DNA from: Janthinobacterium sp. UMAB-56
GTDB lineage: Bacteria; Pseudomonadota; Gammaproteobacteria; Burkholderiales; Burkholderiaceae_D
Direction of reading: 5' to 3'
Length of the DNA stretch: 64,000 nt
Assembly (NCBI RefSeq): GCF_900095265.1
Contig: NZ_LT607651.1
Span: 389,528-453,527 of the forward strand
In this document: piece by piece, positions 14,709 through 23,622 of the stretch
Position numbering within the stretch: the stretch's first letter is position 1
Layout of the letters: the number at the start of each line of letters is the position of its first letter
Notes under the pieces: generated by a model
What the model saw: only the letters and a program-made list of their open reading frames with translations
Told to the model about the DNA's origin: nothing
The model's database searches: none
Translations under genes and position numbers: made by a program

Positions 14709-16856
14709 TTACTTCTTGGCAGCTTTCGGATACTTGATCGTCATTTCCTTGAGCAAGTTGTCCGCGTGGTCCACTTCCTGCATCACCCACAGCATGTAGC
14801 GGATGTCGAGGTGGATGGCGCGCGTGATGGCCGTGTCGAAGTACCAGTCCTTGGTGATCGATTCATACGTCGAATCGAAGTTCAGGCCGATCAACTCGCC
14901 ACGCTTGTTCATCACGGCCGAGCCGGAATTGCCGCCCGTGGTGTCGGCGCTGGTGAGGAAGTTGACGGGGACCGTGCCCAGCACCGGATCGCGGAACTGG
15001 CCGTAGCGCTTTTCCTTGACGGCGTCGAGCAGTGCTTGCGGCGCTTCGAACGGGGCCTTGCCGGTGACTTTCTCGACGATGCCTTCCACGGTCGTAAACG
15101 GTCCCTTGCTAATGCCGTCGCGCGGCGAGTAAGGCGAGACCGTGCCATACGTGACGCGCAGGGTCGAGTTGGCGTCAGGATAGACCGGCTTGCCCTGCGA
15201 TTTCTTCCAGGCAATCACAGCTTGCATGTATTGCGGAATCACGCGTTCCAGGTTGCCGTCGATTTCCTTGCGGCGCTCTTCCAGCGCCCGTTCCACCGGC
15301 TGCAGCTTGACGGCCAGTTGCATGAAGGCATCGTCGGACTGGGCAACAGCGGCCTGGTCCTTTTCCAGCCAGGCCAGGCGCTTGGCCGTGTCGGCCAGTT
15401 GCGTCTGCTGGTACAGGGCAGCCACGGCCGCTGGCGCCGGCAGCAGCGCGTCCAGGCCTTGCGGATGGCTCTTCGCCGCTAGCTGGGCGTAACGCGTCAA
15501 ACCCGCTGCAAAGCGCGCCTGGTCAACCTTGTTGACATACGACTGCTCCAGGCGCGCCAGGCGGGCCTTGATGAAGGCCAGGTCGCGCTGCTGGAATCCC
15601 GATTCGCGCTCGGCGTCCGCTTTCTGGCGCTCCAGCGACAAACGGTAGATGGTGCGCGCGCTTTTCAGCAAGTCGCTATTGGTGGCCACGCTCCAGGCGA
15701 ACTCTTCTTCGCTCAAGGCCATGTCGCTGGCGATCGCCGCATCCAGTTCGGCCAGCAGGGTGCTCGACACGTTCGGCTGCTTGGCGTACCAGGCGCGGAA
15801 CTCGGCATACTGCACATCCTTGATGGCGGCGATATCCTTGCGGGCGAATCCGTCGAGCAAGCCCTGGGTTTTCTTCAGCACGTTGTTGATGCTTTTGACG
15901 ACGCTGGCATAGCGCACGGCAGCGGCCGCGTCGCCATTCGTGGCGTCGGCCATCACGGCCAGGTCGGCTTGCAGTTCGGCTACTTTCAGGGGGAAAGCCG
16001 TATCGCGCGCGAAGCGGATTTCCGCCGGCAGCTTGTAGCGGCTGGTGCGCCCTGGGTAGCCCGCCAGCAAGATGCCGTCACCGGCTTTCAAGCCTTCGGC
16101 CGAGACGACCAGGAAGTCCTTCGATTTGTACGGCACGTTATCGGGCGACGGGTCGGCCGGACGGCCATCCTTGCCCACGTAGGCGCGCAGGAACGAGTAA
16201 TCGCCCGTGTGGCGCGGCCATTCGTAGTTGTCGATGTCGCCGCCGAAGTTGCCGATCTTGTCCGATGGCGCGTACACCAGGCGCACGTCGCGTATCATCA
16301 TCTGGCGGATGCGGTAGTACTCGAGGCCGCGGTGGAAGGCGGGCACGGAGCAGCGGTACATCTTGTCCGTTTCGCATTCGGCGATCAAGTCCTTGACGCG
16401 CTTTTCCACGGCTTCGTGGCGCGCGCGGCCCGTCATGTCGGCCGTCAAGCCTTTGAGTACGCGCTCGCTGACGTTCTCCACCTTGTCCGTCACATACACG
16501 AGGCTGTTCGGGCCGCCCGGCAGCTCGCTAGCGCGCGTCTTGGCCAGGAAGCCATTGGTGATGTAATTGTGTTCCGGCGTCGAATTGCGCTGGATGGCGC
16601 CATACGCGCAATGGTGATTCGTCACCACCAGGCCCGCGTCGGAAACGAAGGCGGCCGAGCAGCCGCCCAGCGACACGATGGCGCTCATCGGGTGCTTGCT
16701 CAGGTCGGCCAGTTTTTCTGCAGGAATTTCAATGCCGACCCGTTTGAGTTCGGCTTTCAGCTGTGGCAGCTGATGTGGTTGCCACTGCCCTTCGTCGGCG
16801 TGTGCGCCGGCGAACGCGCCCAGCAAGGCGACGGGTAAAACGATTGTTTTGAACAA
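14709..16856 (-). CDS. S46 family serine peptidase (DPP7/DPP11-type dipeptidyl peptidase)
   Basis: A secreted or periplasmic chymotrypsin-fold dipeptidyl aminopeptidase of about 715 residues. The signal peptide ends at GAHA. Triad landmarks are TNHHCAYG (His), GDIDNYEWPRHTGDY (Asp region) and TTGGNSGSAV (Ser), with a helical domain between. The family removes N-terminal dipeptides; DPP7 versus DPP11 specificity cannot be decided by eye. The likely start is TTG at 16856: a GGAGGGG site lies 6 nt upstream, and the in-frame ATG at 16871 overlaps that site. A duplicated fragment of its last ~36 codons lies at 6937-7057, across the T6SS island. Confidence 0.92.
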   Translation of the reverse strand: MFKTIVLPVALLGAFAGAHADEGQWQPHQLPQLKAELKRVGIEIPAEKLADLSKHPMSAIVSLGGCSAAFVSDAGLVVTNHHCAYGAIQRNSTPEHNYITNGFLAKTRASELPGGPNSLVYVTDKVENVSERVLKGLTADMTGRARHEAVEKRVKDLIAECETDKMYRCSVPAFHRGLEYYRIRQMMIRDVRLVYAPSDKIGNFGGDIDNYEWPRHTGDYSFLRAYVGKDGRPADPSPDNVPYKSKDFLVVSAEGLKAGDGILLAGYPGRTSRYKLPAEIRFARDTAFPLKVAELQADLAVMADATNGDAAAAVRYASVVKSINNVLKKTQGLLDGFARKDIAAIKDVQYAEFRAWYAKQPNVSSTLLAELDAAIASDMALSEEEFAWSVATNSDLLKSARTIYRLSLERQKADAERESGFQQRDLAFIKARLARLEQSYVNKVDQARFAAGLTRYAQLAAKSHPQGLDALLPAPAAVAALYQQTQLADTAKRLAWLEKDQAAVAQSDDAFMQLAVKLQPVERALEERRKEIDGNLERVIPQYMQAVIAWKKSQGKPVYPDANSTLRVTYGTVSPYSPRDGISKGPFTTVEGIVEKVTGKAPFEAPQALLDAVKEKRYGQFRDPVLGTVPVNFLTSADTTGGNSGSAVMNKRGELIGLNFDSTYESITKDWYFDTAITRAIHLDIRYMLWVMQEVDHADNLLKEMTIKYPKAAKK

Positions 16857-16943
16857 GATATGCCCCTCCATAAATAGCAGGCGAAAGTATAGCCTGTCCA
16901 GGGGGCGTGAGTCGGCAAAAATTAACCCCTTGCAATTTCTGTA

Positions 16944-18581
16944 TCAGGCGGCCGGCCGCCCCGCATCCCGCAGGGGAATGTGCAGGGCCAGGCGGCAACC
17001 GGCGCCCGACGCCGGCATGCCCACCTCGAAGTGCCCGCCCAGCGCCGTCACCCGCTCGGCAATGCCGATCAGGCCGAAGCACTGTTTCTTGCGCTGCTGC
17101 AGCGGCGTGATGCCGATGCCGTTGTCGCTGATGGCCACATACACGGCGCAGGCATCCGAGCTGAGCTCGATCTCGACCTGGCTGGCCTGGGCGTGGCGCA
17201 TGACGTTGCTGAGCGCTTCCTGCACGATGCGGAACAGCACGATCTCGACCTGGCTGCCGATGGCGGCAAACAGTGCTTCGTCGCGTATCAGCAGGCGGCA
17301 GGCGACGCCGCTGCGCTTGCGGAAGTCGCCCACCTGCCATTCGATGGCGGCCTGCAAGCCCAGGTCCAGCGCCATCGGGCGCAGCTCGTTCATGATGCCG
17401 CGCACGCTCTTGATGGTGGTGTCGACATTGCTGAGCACGGCGCCAACGCGGCGGTGCAGGCGCGGATGGGACCCCTCGGTGCGCGCGCTGAGCATGGAAA
17501 TATCGATGCGCAGCGCCAGCAGGTTTTGCCCCAGTTCATCGTGGATATCGCGCGAGATGCGCTTGCGTTCGTCTTCCTTGGCCGTTTCCAGGTGCAGCGC
17601 CAGCTGGCGCAGCTGCGCGTGCGAGCGGCGCAGGGCGCCATCCATCAGCTTGCGTTCGGTGATGTCCGTGTGCGCCACCACCACGCGCAGCGGCCCCTCG
17701 CCGCGAAAACGGCTGATCCTGGCCTGCGACCAGCGCGGGCCGGCGCGCGTGGCAAACTCATACTCGAGTGCAAACGTCCCGGCCGTGCCGGCAATGACGG
17801 AGCGGATGCCGGCCGCCAGCTCGCGTCCGGCGCTGCGCTGCCAGCGCGGGTCCGTCTCGCAAAACTCCAGGTACTGTAGCGGCCGGTGCGGGTGACCGAC
17901 GAAGGCCAGGCAAGCCTGGTTGGCGTGCACGACGCTGCCAGCCTGGTCCAGCACCAGCACCCGGTCCGTCAGCGAATCGATGGTGGCGTGAAAGAAGCGC
18001 TCGGCATCGCGCAAGGCTTCCTGCGCCCGCTCGCGCTGGTGCACTTCCAGCTGCAGATGCTGGTTAGCTCGCAGCAACTCACCTGTGCGGTCAATGACCC
18101 TCTGGTCCAGCTCGCGGTGCAGTGCGCGCAAGTCCGCCTCGGCCAGCTTGCGCTCGGTGATATCGGAAAACACGCCGACAAAATGGCTGATGGCGCCGCC
18201 CGGCGCGCGCATGGGCGTGATCGACAGCGCTGCGACGAAACGCTCGCCATTTTTTCGCCGGTTCACCAGTTCGCCATGCCAGTTGCCATCCTGGTGCAGA
18301 CTGCGCCACATGGCTTCATAGAAATGCGGCAAATGCGTGCCGCCGCCGAGGAAGGACGGATCGCGCCCGATGGCTTCCTCCGCCTGGTAGCCGGTGATGG
18401 TGGTGAAGGCGGGGTTGACGGAAATGATGCGGTTGTCGCTGTCCGTCACCAGCACGCCTTCGCGGATACTGTCGAGGATGACGAAGGCGCGCCGCAAGGC
18501 CGCTTCGCGCGCATGCTCGTCGCACAGCTCCGTCACCAGCATGCGCGCCGTGGCGCTGGCCGCGTCGAACGGTTCACTCAT
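16944..18581 (-). CDS. Two-PAS sensor histidine kinase, HisKA_3 (NarX/DegS type)
   Basis: A soluble 545-residue sensor kinase without membrane segments. PAS/PAC 1 spans about residues 20-145 (VNPAFTTITGYQAEEAIGRD, ending in SDITERK), followed by a coiled coil (RELDQRVIDRTGELLRANQH). PAS 2 spans about 180-310. The HisKA_3 dimerisation helix has the phospho-acceptor in RISRDIHDELGQNLL (His near residue 345), and a HATPase domain has SNVMRHAQ and SDNGIGI. No response regulator is adjacent, so its partner is encoded elsewhere. ATG 18581 overlaps by 4 nt (ATGA) the stop of a frameshifted small reading frame. It lies downstream of the mdtABC-oprM operon on the same strand, 377 bp after oprM. Confidence 0.9.
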   Translation of the reverse strand: MSEPFDAASATARMLVTELCDEHAREAALRRAFVILDSIREGVLVTDSDNRIISVNPAFTTITGYQAEEAIGRDPSFLGGGTHLPHFYEAMWRSLHQDGNWHGELVNRRKNGERFVAALSITPMRAPGGAISHFVGVFSDITERKLAEADLRALHRELDQRVIDRTGELLRANQHLQLEVHQRERAQEALRDAERFFHATIDSLTDRVLVLDQAGSVVHANQACLAFVGHPHRPLQYLEFCETDPRWQRSAGRELAAGIRSVIAGTAGTFALEYEFATRAGPRWSQARISRFRGEGPLRVVVAHTDITERKLMDGALRRSHAQLRQLALHLETAKEDERKRISRDIHDELGQNLLALRIDISMLSARTEGSHPRLHRRVGAVLSNVDTTIKSVRGIMNELRPMALDLGLQAAIEWQVGDFRKRSGVACRLLIRDEALFAAIGSQVEIVLFRIVQEALSNVMRHAQASQVEIELSSDACAVYVAISDNGIGITPLQQRKKQCFGLIGIAERVTALGGHFEVGMPASGAGCRLALHIPLRDAGRPAA

Positions 18582-18831
18582 GGCGCGCCCGCTCCTGCTT
18601 TGCCGTCTGCCACGGCGCAGGAAATGCCGTTTTTCCGGGTAAAGATGATCATGTTGCGGATCTCTTTGCAGACCAGGCAATTGTCCTTGTGCTGCCAGAA
18701 AAACCGGCCCTGGTGCGCGCAATGCCGCTTTCCTGCGTCACGTTCACCAGGAAGGCGCCGATGGCCACCAGCGGGAAATCGATGGCGGCCACCTCATGCG
18801 CCGGAGCTTTGCTGTGTTTGCTGCGTGTCAT
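18578..18831 (-). pseudogene. Frameshifted small gene with CxxC motif, overlapping the kinase start
   Basis: Two frames with strong G/C third-position bias join here. The first starts at ATG 18831 (MTRSKHSKAPAHEVAAIDFP, then VAIGAFLVNVTQES) and stays good to about 18705. The second, in the -1 frame, continues with FFWQHKDNCLVCKEIRNM and ends at 18578, where its TGA overlaps the kinase ATG. The switch coincides with a run of five T (minus strand); one more T would fuse them into about 84 residues. This may be a broken gene, a sequencing indel, or slippage. Function is unknown; the CLVC pair could bind metal or be redox active. No good ribosome-binding site precedes 18831. The rest of the 377-bp gap up to oprM holds nothing recognisable. 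Confidence 0.4.
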
Positions 18832-18958
18832 CGTCGGCAAGAATGCAGCCACGGCCAAAGCGTCAGGCTGGGAATGGATAATCTTGCATTCTAGCACTCA
18901 AGATGCGCAGAAAAACACGAATGTGGCGCAGGTTTTTCGGCCCGCGCCAGCCTGCCGC

Positions 18959-20380
18959 CTACTGCGCCGGCGGCGTATGCCAGCCGCCGCCCAGCGACTG
19001 GATCAGGGCCACGGCCGTCGTCTGGCGGTCCGCCTGGGCCTGCACCAGCGAACGGCGCGCCGACAGGGCCGTCACTTGCGCCGTCACCACGTCCGTATAG
19101 CCGACCTGGCCCGCGTTGTAGCGGTTCAGCATTTGCTGCTCGACCTGGTCGGCGGCCGACGACGCCTGCTGGCGCAAGGCCAGCTGCTCGGCCAGCGCGC
19201 GCGTGGCCGACAACTGGTCTTCCACGGCGCCAAAGGCGGCCAGCACCGTCTGACGGTAGCGCGCCACAGCCGCCTCATGGCCCGCCCTGGCGGCATCCAC
19301 GCTGGCCGTGGTGGCACCCGCGTTGAACAAGGTTTGCGCGGTCGACACGCCCAGCGACCACAGGCTCGACGATGCATTGAACAGGTCGCCCACACGGCTG
19401 GCGCCGGAACCGTAGGAACCCGTCAGGTTCAGGCTAGGATAGTAGGCGGAGCGGGCGATGCCGATCTGCTCGTTGGCCACGGCCACCCTGCGCTCGGCGG
19501 CGGCGATGTCGGGGCGGCGCTGCAGCAGGGTCGACGGCACGCCCAGCGGCACCTCGGGCACGGTCAGCGTCCACGGCGCCACGGCCAGGCTGAAGTCGGA
19601 CGGCGCTTTCCCCAGCAGGATGGCGATCGCGTGTTCCAGCTGCGCGCGCGCGCGCACCTGGCTGGACAAGTCGATCTGCGCATTGGCCAGCTGCGTCTGC
19701 GCCTGCAGCAGGTCGGACTTGGCGGCGATGCCTGAATTGAAGCGGTTGCTGGTGATGTCGAGCACGCGCCGGTAGCCGGCGATGGTGGCGTTCAGCAGTG
19801 CGATCTGCGCATCGCTCTGGCGCAGCGAAAAATAATTGGTGGCCAGCTCGCCCTGCGCCGACAGGCGCGCGGCGGCCAGGTCGGCCGCGCTGGCCGCCGC
19901 GCTGGCGTCCGCCCCTGTCACGCCGGCGCGCAGCTTGCCCCACACGTCCGGCTCCCACGACGCGCCGATGGCCGCCTTGAAATTATTGTTCGTTTGCTGC
20001 TCGCCCCCGCCACCGGAACGGGAACCGCTGCCCGTCAGGTTCACGGTCGGGAACAGCGAAGCGCGCTGTTCGCGCACCAGCGCGCGCGCCTGCTCGTACG
20101 AGGCGATGGCGGCGGCCACGTTCTGGTTCGAGATGTCAATGCCTTCGGCCAGCTGATTCAGCTGCGCGTCGCCGAACAGCGTCCACCAGGGGCCGCGTTC
20201 CAGGGTGTCGGCCGGCGCGGCAGGCTGCCAGCCGGCCGCCTCCTTGAACGTTTGCGGCGCGGCCGCTACGGGCACTTCATACGCGGGACTGACGGCGCAG
20301 CCGGCCAGGAAAACAGCGGCGGCCAGGGCCAGCAGGTGGCGTGCGGGGACGGCGGACGGGATAGGTTTTACTTGCTTCAT
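18959..20380 (-). CDS. RND efflux outer-membrane lipoprotein, NodT/OprM family
   Basis: A 473-residue TolC-family channel that completes the tripartite MdtABC-type pump across the outer membrane. The signal peptide ends in a lipobox (FLAGC at about residue 28). Two OEP repeats follow, with the typical coiled segments (e.g. SYEQARALVREQRASLFP and RRPDIAAAERRVAVANEQIG). Its ATG overlaps the mdtC stop by 4 nt, so it is the last gene of a translationally coupled operon. Related outer-membrane channels next to mdtABC are common in Betaproteobacteria, unlike E. coli, which uses TolC from another locus. Confidence 0.93.
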   Translation of the reverse strand: MKQVKPIPSAVPARHLLALAAAVFLAGCAVSPAYEVPVAAAPQTFKEAAGWQPAAPADTLERGPWWTLFGDAQLNQLAEGIDISNQNVAAAIASYEQARALVREQRASLFPTVNLTGSGSRSGGGGEQQTNNNFKAAIGASWEPDVWGKLRAGVTGADASAAASAADLAAARLSAQGELATNYFSLRQSDAQIALLNATIAGYRRVLDITSNRFNSGIAAKSDLLQAQTQLANAQIDLSSQVRARAQLEHAIAILLGKAPSDFSLAVAPWTLTVPEVPLGVPSTLLQRRPDIAAAERRVAVANEQIGIARSAYYPSLNLTGSYGSGASRVGDLFNASSSLWSLGVSTAQTLFNAGATTASVDAARAGHEAAVARYRQTVLAAFGAVEDQLSATRALAEQLALRQQASSAADQVEQQMLNRYNAGQVGYTDVVTAQVTALSARRSLVQAQADRQTTAVALIQSLGGGWHTPPAQ

Positions 20381-23300
20381 GATTGTGTGCTCGGGTTATC
20401 TGGCCCAGGAATGCGGCTCAATTGCTGCTCGTCGGCGCCGCGCGTGCGCAGCTTGTCGAGCAGGATATAGACCACCGGGGTGGTCAGCAATGTGAGTAAC
20501 TGGCTGGCAATCAGGCCGCCGATGATGGCGACCCCCAAGGGCTGGCGTAGCTCTGACCCCTCGCCGAAACCGATCGCCAGCGGCAAGGCGCCAAGCGCCG
20601 CCGCCAGGGTGGTCATCAGAATGGGGCGGAAGCGCAGCAAACATGCTTCGCGCACCGCTTCCACCGCTGTCAGTCCGCGCGAACGCTCGGCTTCCAGCGC
20701 GAAGTCGATGATCAATATAGCATTTTTCTTGACGATACCGATCAACAGGAACACGCCGATCAGGGCGATGATGGAAAACTCCATGCGGAACAGCAGCAAG
20801 GCCAGCACGGCGCCCACCCCCGCCGACGGTAAAGTCGACAGCACGGTGATCGGATGGATCAGGCTTTCGTACAGGATGCCCAGCACGATGTAGATCACCA
20901 CGATGGCCGCCAGGATCAACAGCGGCTGCTCCTTGTTGCTGTCCTGCGCGCTCTTCGCCGAACCCTGGAAGCTGCCGCGCACATTCACCGGCATGCCGAT
21001 TTCCGACTCCGCCTGCGCCACGGCGGCCTGCCCGGCGCTGAGCGGATAGCCGTCGGCCAGGTTGAATGACACGGTGGTGGCCAGTTCGCCGCCCTGGTGG
21101 TTGATCGAAGTCGCCGTCGAGCTTTCGGCAAAGGTGCTGAACGACGACAGCGGCACCATGTGCGCCAGGGTCGTGGACAGGGCCGAGCCACTCGACGGAT
21201 CGCGCGCCGCCGTCGTGTTCGACGGCGCCGCGCTCGTCGTCGCTGTGGTGGTGGCCGAGGTGGCGGCGCTGGCGGCGACGGCCGCAGCATTCGACGCCGG
21301 CACATACACGGAGCGCAGCGCTTCCGGGCTTTGCGCATAGCGCGGCGCCACTTCCATGATCACGTGGTACTGGTTCAGCTCATCGTAGATGGTCGCCACC
21401 TGGCGCTGGCCGAAGCTGTTGTACAGCGCATTGTCGATATCCTTGACTTGCACGCCCAGCTGCGTGGCGCGGTCCTTGTCGATTGACACAAAGGTTTCCA
21501 CGCCGTTTTCCGCCTGGTCCGTGTCCACGTCGATCAGGGCCGGCTGCTGCTTCATCTGGTCGGCCAGTTTCGCCGCCCATTTCTTCAGGTCCGCCTGGTT
21601 GTCGCTGATCAGGGTGTACTGGTAAGTGGAATTGCTGGAGCGCCCGCCCATGCGCAAATCCTGCACGGGGTTGAGGAACAGCGAAATGCCCGTCACCTTG
21701 GCCAGTTGCGGACGCAGGCGCGCGATCACGGCCTGGCCCTTGTCGGTGCGCTGCGACGCGGGTTTGAGGTCGATGAACATGAAGCCGCCCCCCGCCCGTC
21801 CGCCGCCCGTAAAGCCGACGACGGTGGCGACGGCCGGATCGTCCTTGATGATGTCGACCAGCTGGCGCAACTTGCCCTGCATGGCCTGGAACGAGATGCT
21901 CTGGTCGGCGCGCATGCCGCCGTTGATCTGGCCCGTGTCCTGCTGCGGGAAGAAGCCCTTGGGCGCGGCCGCGAACAGGTACACGTTCAGGCCGACGACG
22001 AAGACGAGGATGGTCATCACCAGCGCGGCGCTGGACAGGGCCCAGTCCAGGCAGTGCTCATACACGTTCAGCATGTGCCCGAAACCCCGTTCGAAGCAGC
22101 GCGCGACAAGGCCGGGCGGCTTGTGCTGCGCGCCGCTTTTCAGCAGCCAGGCGCACATCATCGGCGTGGTCGTGAGCGAAATGACCAGCGAAATCATCAC
22201 AGCGGCCGACAAGGTGACGGCAAACTCGCGGAACAGCCGCCCCACCTGGCCGCCCATGAACAGCAACGGGATGAAGACGGCCACCAGCGACAGGCTGATC
22301 GACAGCACCGTGAAACCCACTTCGCGCGCGCCCAGCAGGGCCGCCTTGAAGCGGTCCATGCCCGCCTCGATGTGGCGCTGCGTGTTTTCCAGCACCACGA
22401 TGGCATCATCGACGACAAAGCCGGTGGCCACCGTGAGCGCCATCAGCGACAGATTGTTCAGGCTGAAACCGAGCATGTACATCACGCCAAAGGTGCCCAG
22501 CAAAGAGACGATGGTGGCCACGGCCGGGATGATGGTGGCGCGCACGCTGCGCAAAAAGGCGCTGACCACCAGCACCACGAGCACGATGGAGAGGACCAGG
22601 GTGAATTCGATCTCGTGCAGGGACGAGCGGATGGAATTGGTGCTGTCGGACGCCACCTGCAGCTTGATGTCGCCGGGCAGCTGCGCCTGCAGTTGCGGCA
22701 GCAGGGCGCGCACGCCGTCCACCGTGGAGATGACGTTGGCGCCCGGCTGGCGCGTGATCAGCACGATGACGGCCGGGTCGCCATTGAACAGGCCCAGGGT
22801 ATTCGTGTTTTCCACGCCATCGACCACTTCGGCCACGTCGTCGAGGCGGATGGCGGCGCCGTCGCGCCAGGCCACCACCAGGCTGCGGTAGTCGGCTGCG
22901 CTGCGCCCGCCCGAGGCCGTGCTGGCGCCAGAATAGATCTGCAGCCTGCGCTCGTCGCCGGAAATCGCCCCCTTGGGCCGGTTGGCGTTGGTGGCCTGGA
23001 TGGCAGCGCGCACGTCTTCCATCGACACGGCATAGTGATTGAGCTGGTAGGGCAGCAGTTCCACGCGCACGGCCGGCAGCGAGCCGCCGCCCAGTTCCAC
23101 GTCGCCCACGCCCTTCACTTGCGCCACCTTCTGCTGCACCAGGTTCGAGACGGCATCGTAGATCTGGCCCGGCGTGCGCGTCTTCGACGTCAGCGCCAGG
23201 ATGATCACGGGCGCGTCGGAGGGGTTGGCCTTGCGGTAGGTCGGATTGCTGCGCAGGGTGGCCGGCAAATCCGCGCGCGCGGCGGCAATGGCCGCCTGCA

Positions 23301-23622
23301 CTTCGCGCGCGGCCGAATCGATCTTGCGGTTCAAGTCGAACTGCAGGTTGATGCGCGCCGAACCCGTGCCAGATGACGATGTCATTTCGTTTACGCCCGA
23401 GATCACGCCCAGGCGCCGTTCCAGCGGCGTCGCCACCGAGGTTGCCATGGTCGCGGGACTGGCGCCGGGCAGGCTGGCGCTGACGGAAATGGTCGGATAA
23501 TCGACCTGCGGCAGCGGCGAGACGGGCAGCACGAAGAAGGCGCCGATGCCCGCCAGCGCGATGCCGATGGTCAGCAGCACGGTGGCGATGGGACGCTTGA
23601 CGAACGGTTCGGACAAATTCAC
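20377..23622 (-). CDS. mdtC: RND multidrug efflux permease subunit MdtC
   Basis: Inner-membrane HAE1-type proton/drug antiporter of 1081 residues; with MdtB it forms the heterotrimeric permease. N-terminal SEPFVKRPIATVLLTIGIAL, the VVDDAIVVLENTQRHIEAG motif of TM4 and the C-terminal GIVKKNAILIIDFALEAE are diagnostic. About 40 residues longer than E. coli MdtC, mainly because of a low-complexity Ala/Thr/Ser insertion at residues about 772-820 in the periplasmic porter region. The start is GTG at 23622, overlapping the mdtB stop as GTGA. The operon context (mdtA, mdtB upstream, outer-membrane channel downstream) supports drug, bile-salt or metal-stress efflux; the substrate is not readable from the sequence. 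Confidence 0.93.
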   Translation of the reverse strand: MNLSEPFVKRPIATVLLTIGIALAGIGAFFVLPVSPLPQVDYPTISVSASLPGASPATMATSVATPLERRLGVISGVNEMTSSSGTGSARINLQFDLNRKIDSAAREVQAAIAAARADLPATLRSNPTYRKANPSDAPVIILALTSKTRTPGQIYDAVSNLVQQKVAQVKGVGDVELGGGSLPAVRVELLPYQLNHYAVSMEDVRAAIQATNANRPKGAISGDERRLQIYSGASTASGGRSAADYRSLVVAWRDGAAIRLDDVAEVVDGVENTNTLGLFNGDPAVIVLITRQPGANVISTVDGVRALLPQLQAQLPGDIKLQVASDSTNSIRSSLHEIEFTLVLSIVLVVLVVSAFLRSVRATIIPAVATIVSLLGTFGVMYMLGFSLNNLSLMALTVATGFVVDDAIVVLENTQRHIEAGMDRFKAALLGAREVGFTVLSISLSLVAVFIPLLFMGGQVGRLFREFAVTLSAAVMISLVISLTTTPMMCAWLLKSGAQHKPPGLVARCFERGFGHMLNVYEHCLDWALSSAALVMTILVFVVGLNVYLFAAAPKGFFPQQDTGQINGGMRADQSISFQAMQGKLRQLVDIIKDDPAVATVVGFTGGGRAGGGFMFIDLKPASQRTDKGQAVIARLRPQLAKVTGISLFLNPVQDLRMGGRSSNSTYQYTLISDNQADLKKWAAKLADQMKQQPALIDVDTDQAENGVETFVSIDKDRATQLGVQVKDIDNALYNSFGQRQVATIYDELNQYHVIMEVAPRYAQSPEALRSVYVPASNAAAVAASAATSATTTATTSAAPSNTTAARDPSSGSALSTTLAHMVPLSSFSTFAESSTATSINHQGGELATTVSFNLADGYPLSAGQAAVAQAESEIGMPVNVRGSFQGSAKSAQDSNKEQPLLILAAIVVIYIVLGILYESLIHPITVLSTLPSAGVGAVLALLLFRMEFSIIALIGVFLLIGIVKKNAILIIDFALEAERSRGLTAVEAVREACLLRFRPILMTTLAAALGALPLAIGFGEGSELRQPLGVAIIGGLIASQLLTLLTTPVVYILLDKLRTRGADEQQLSRIPGPDNPSTQS

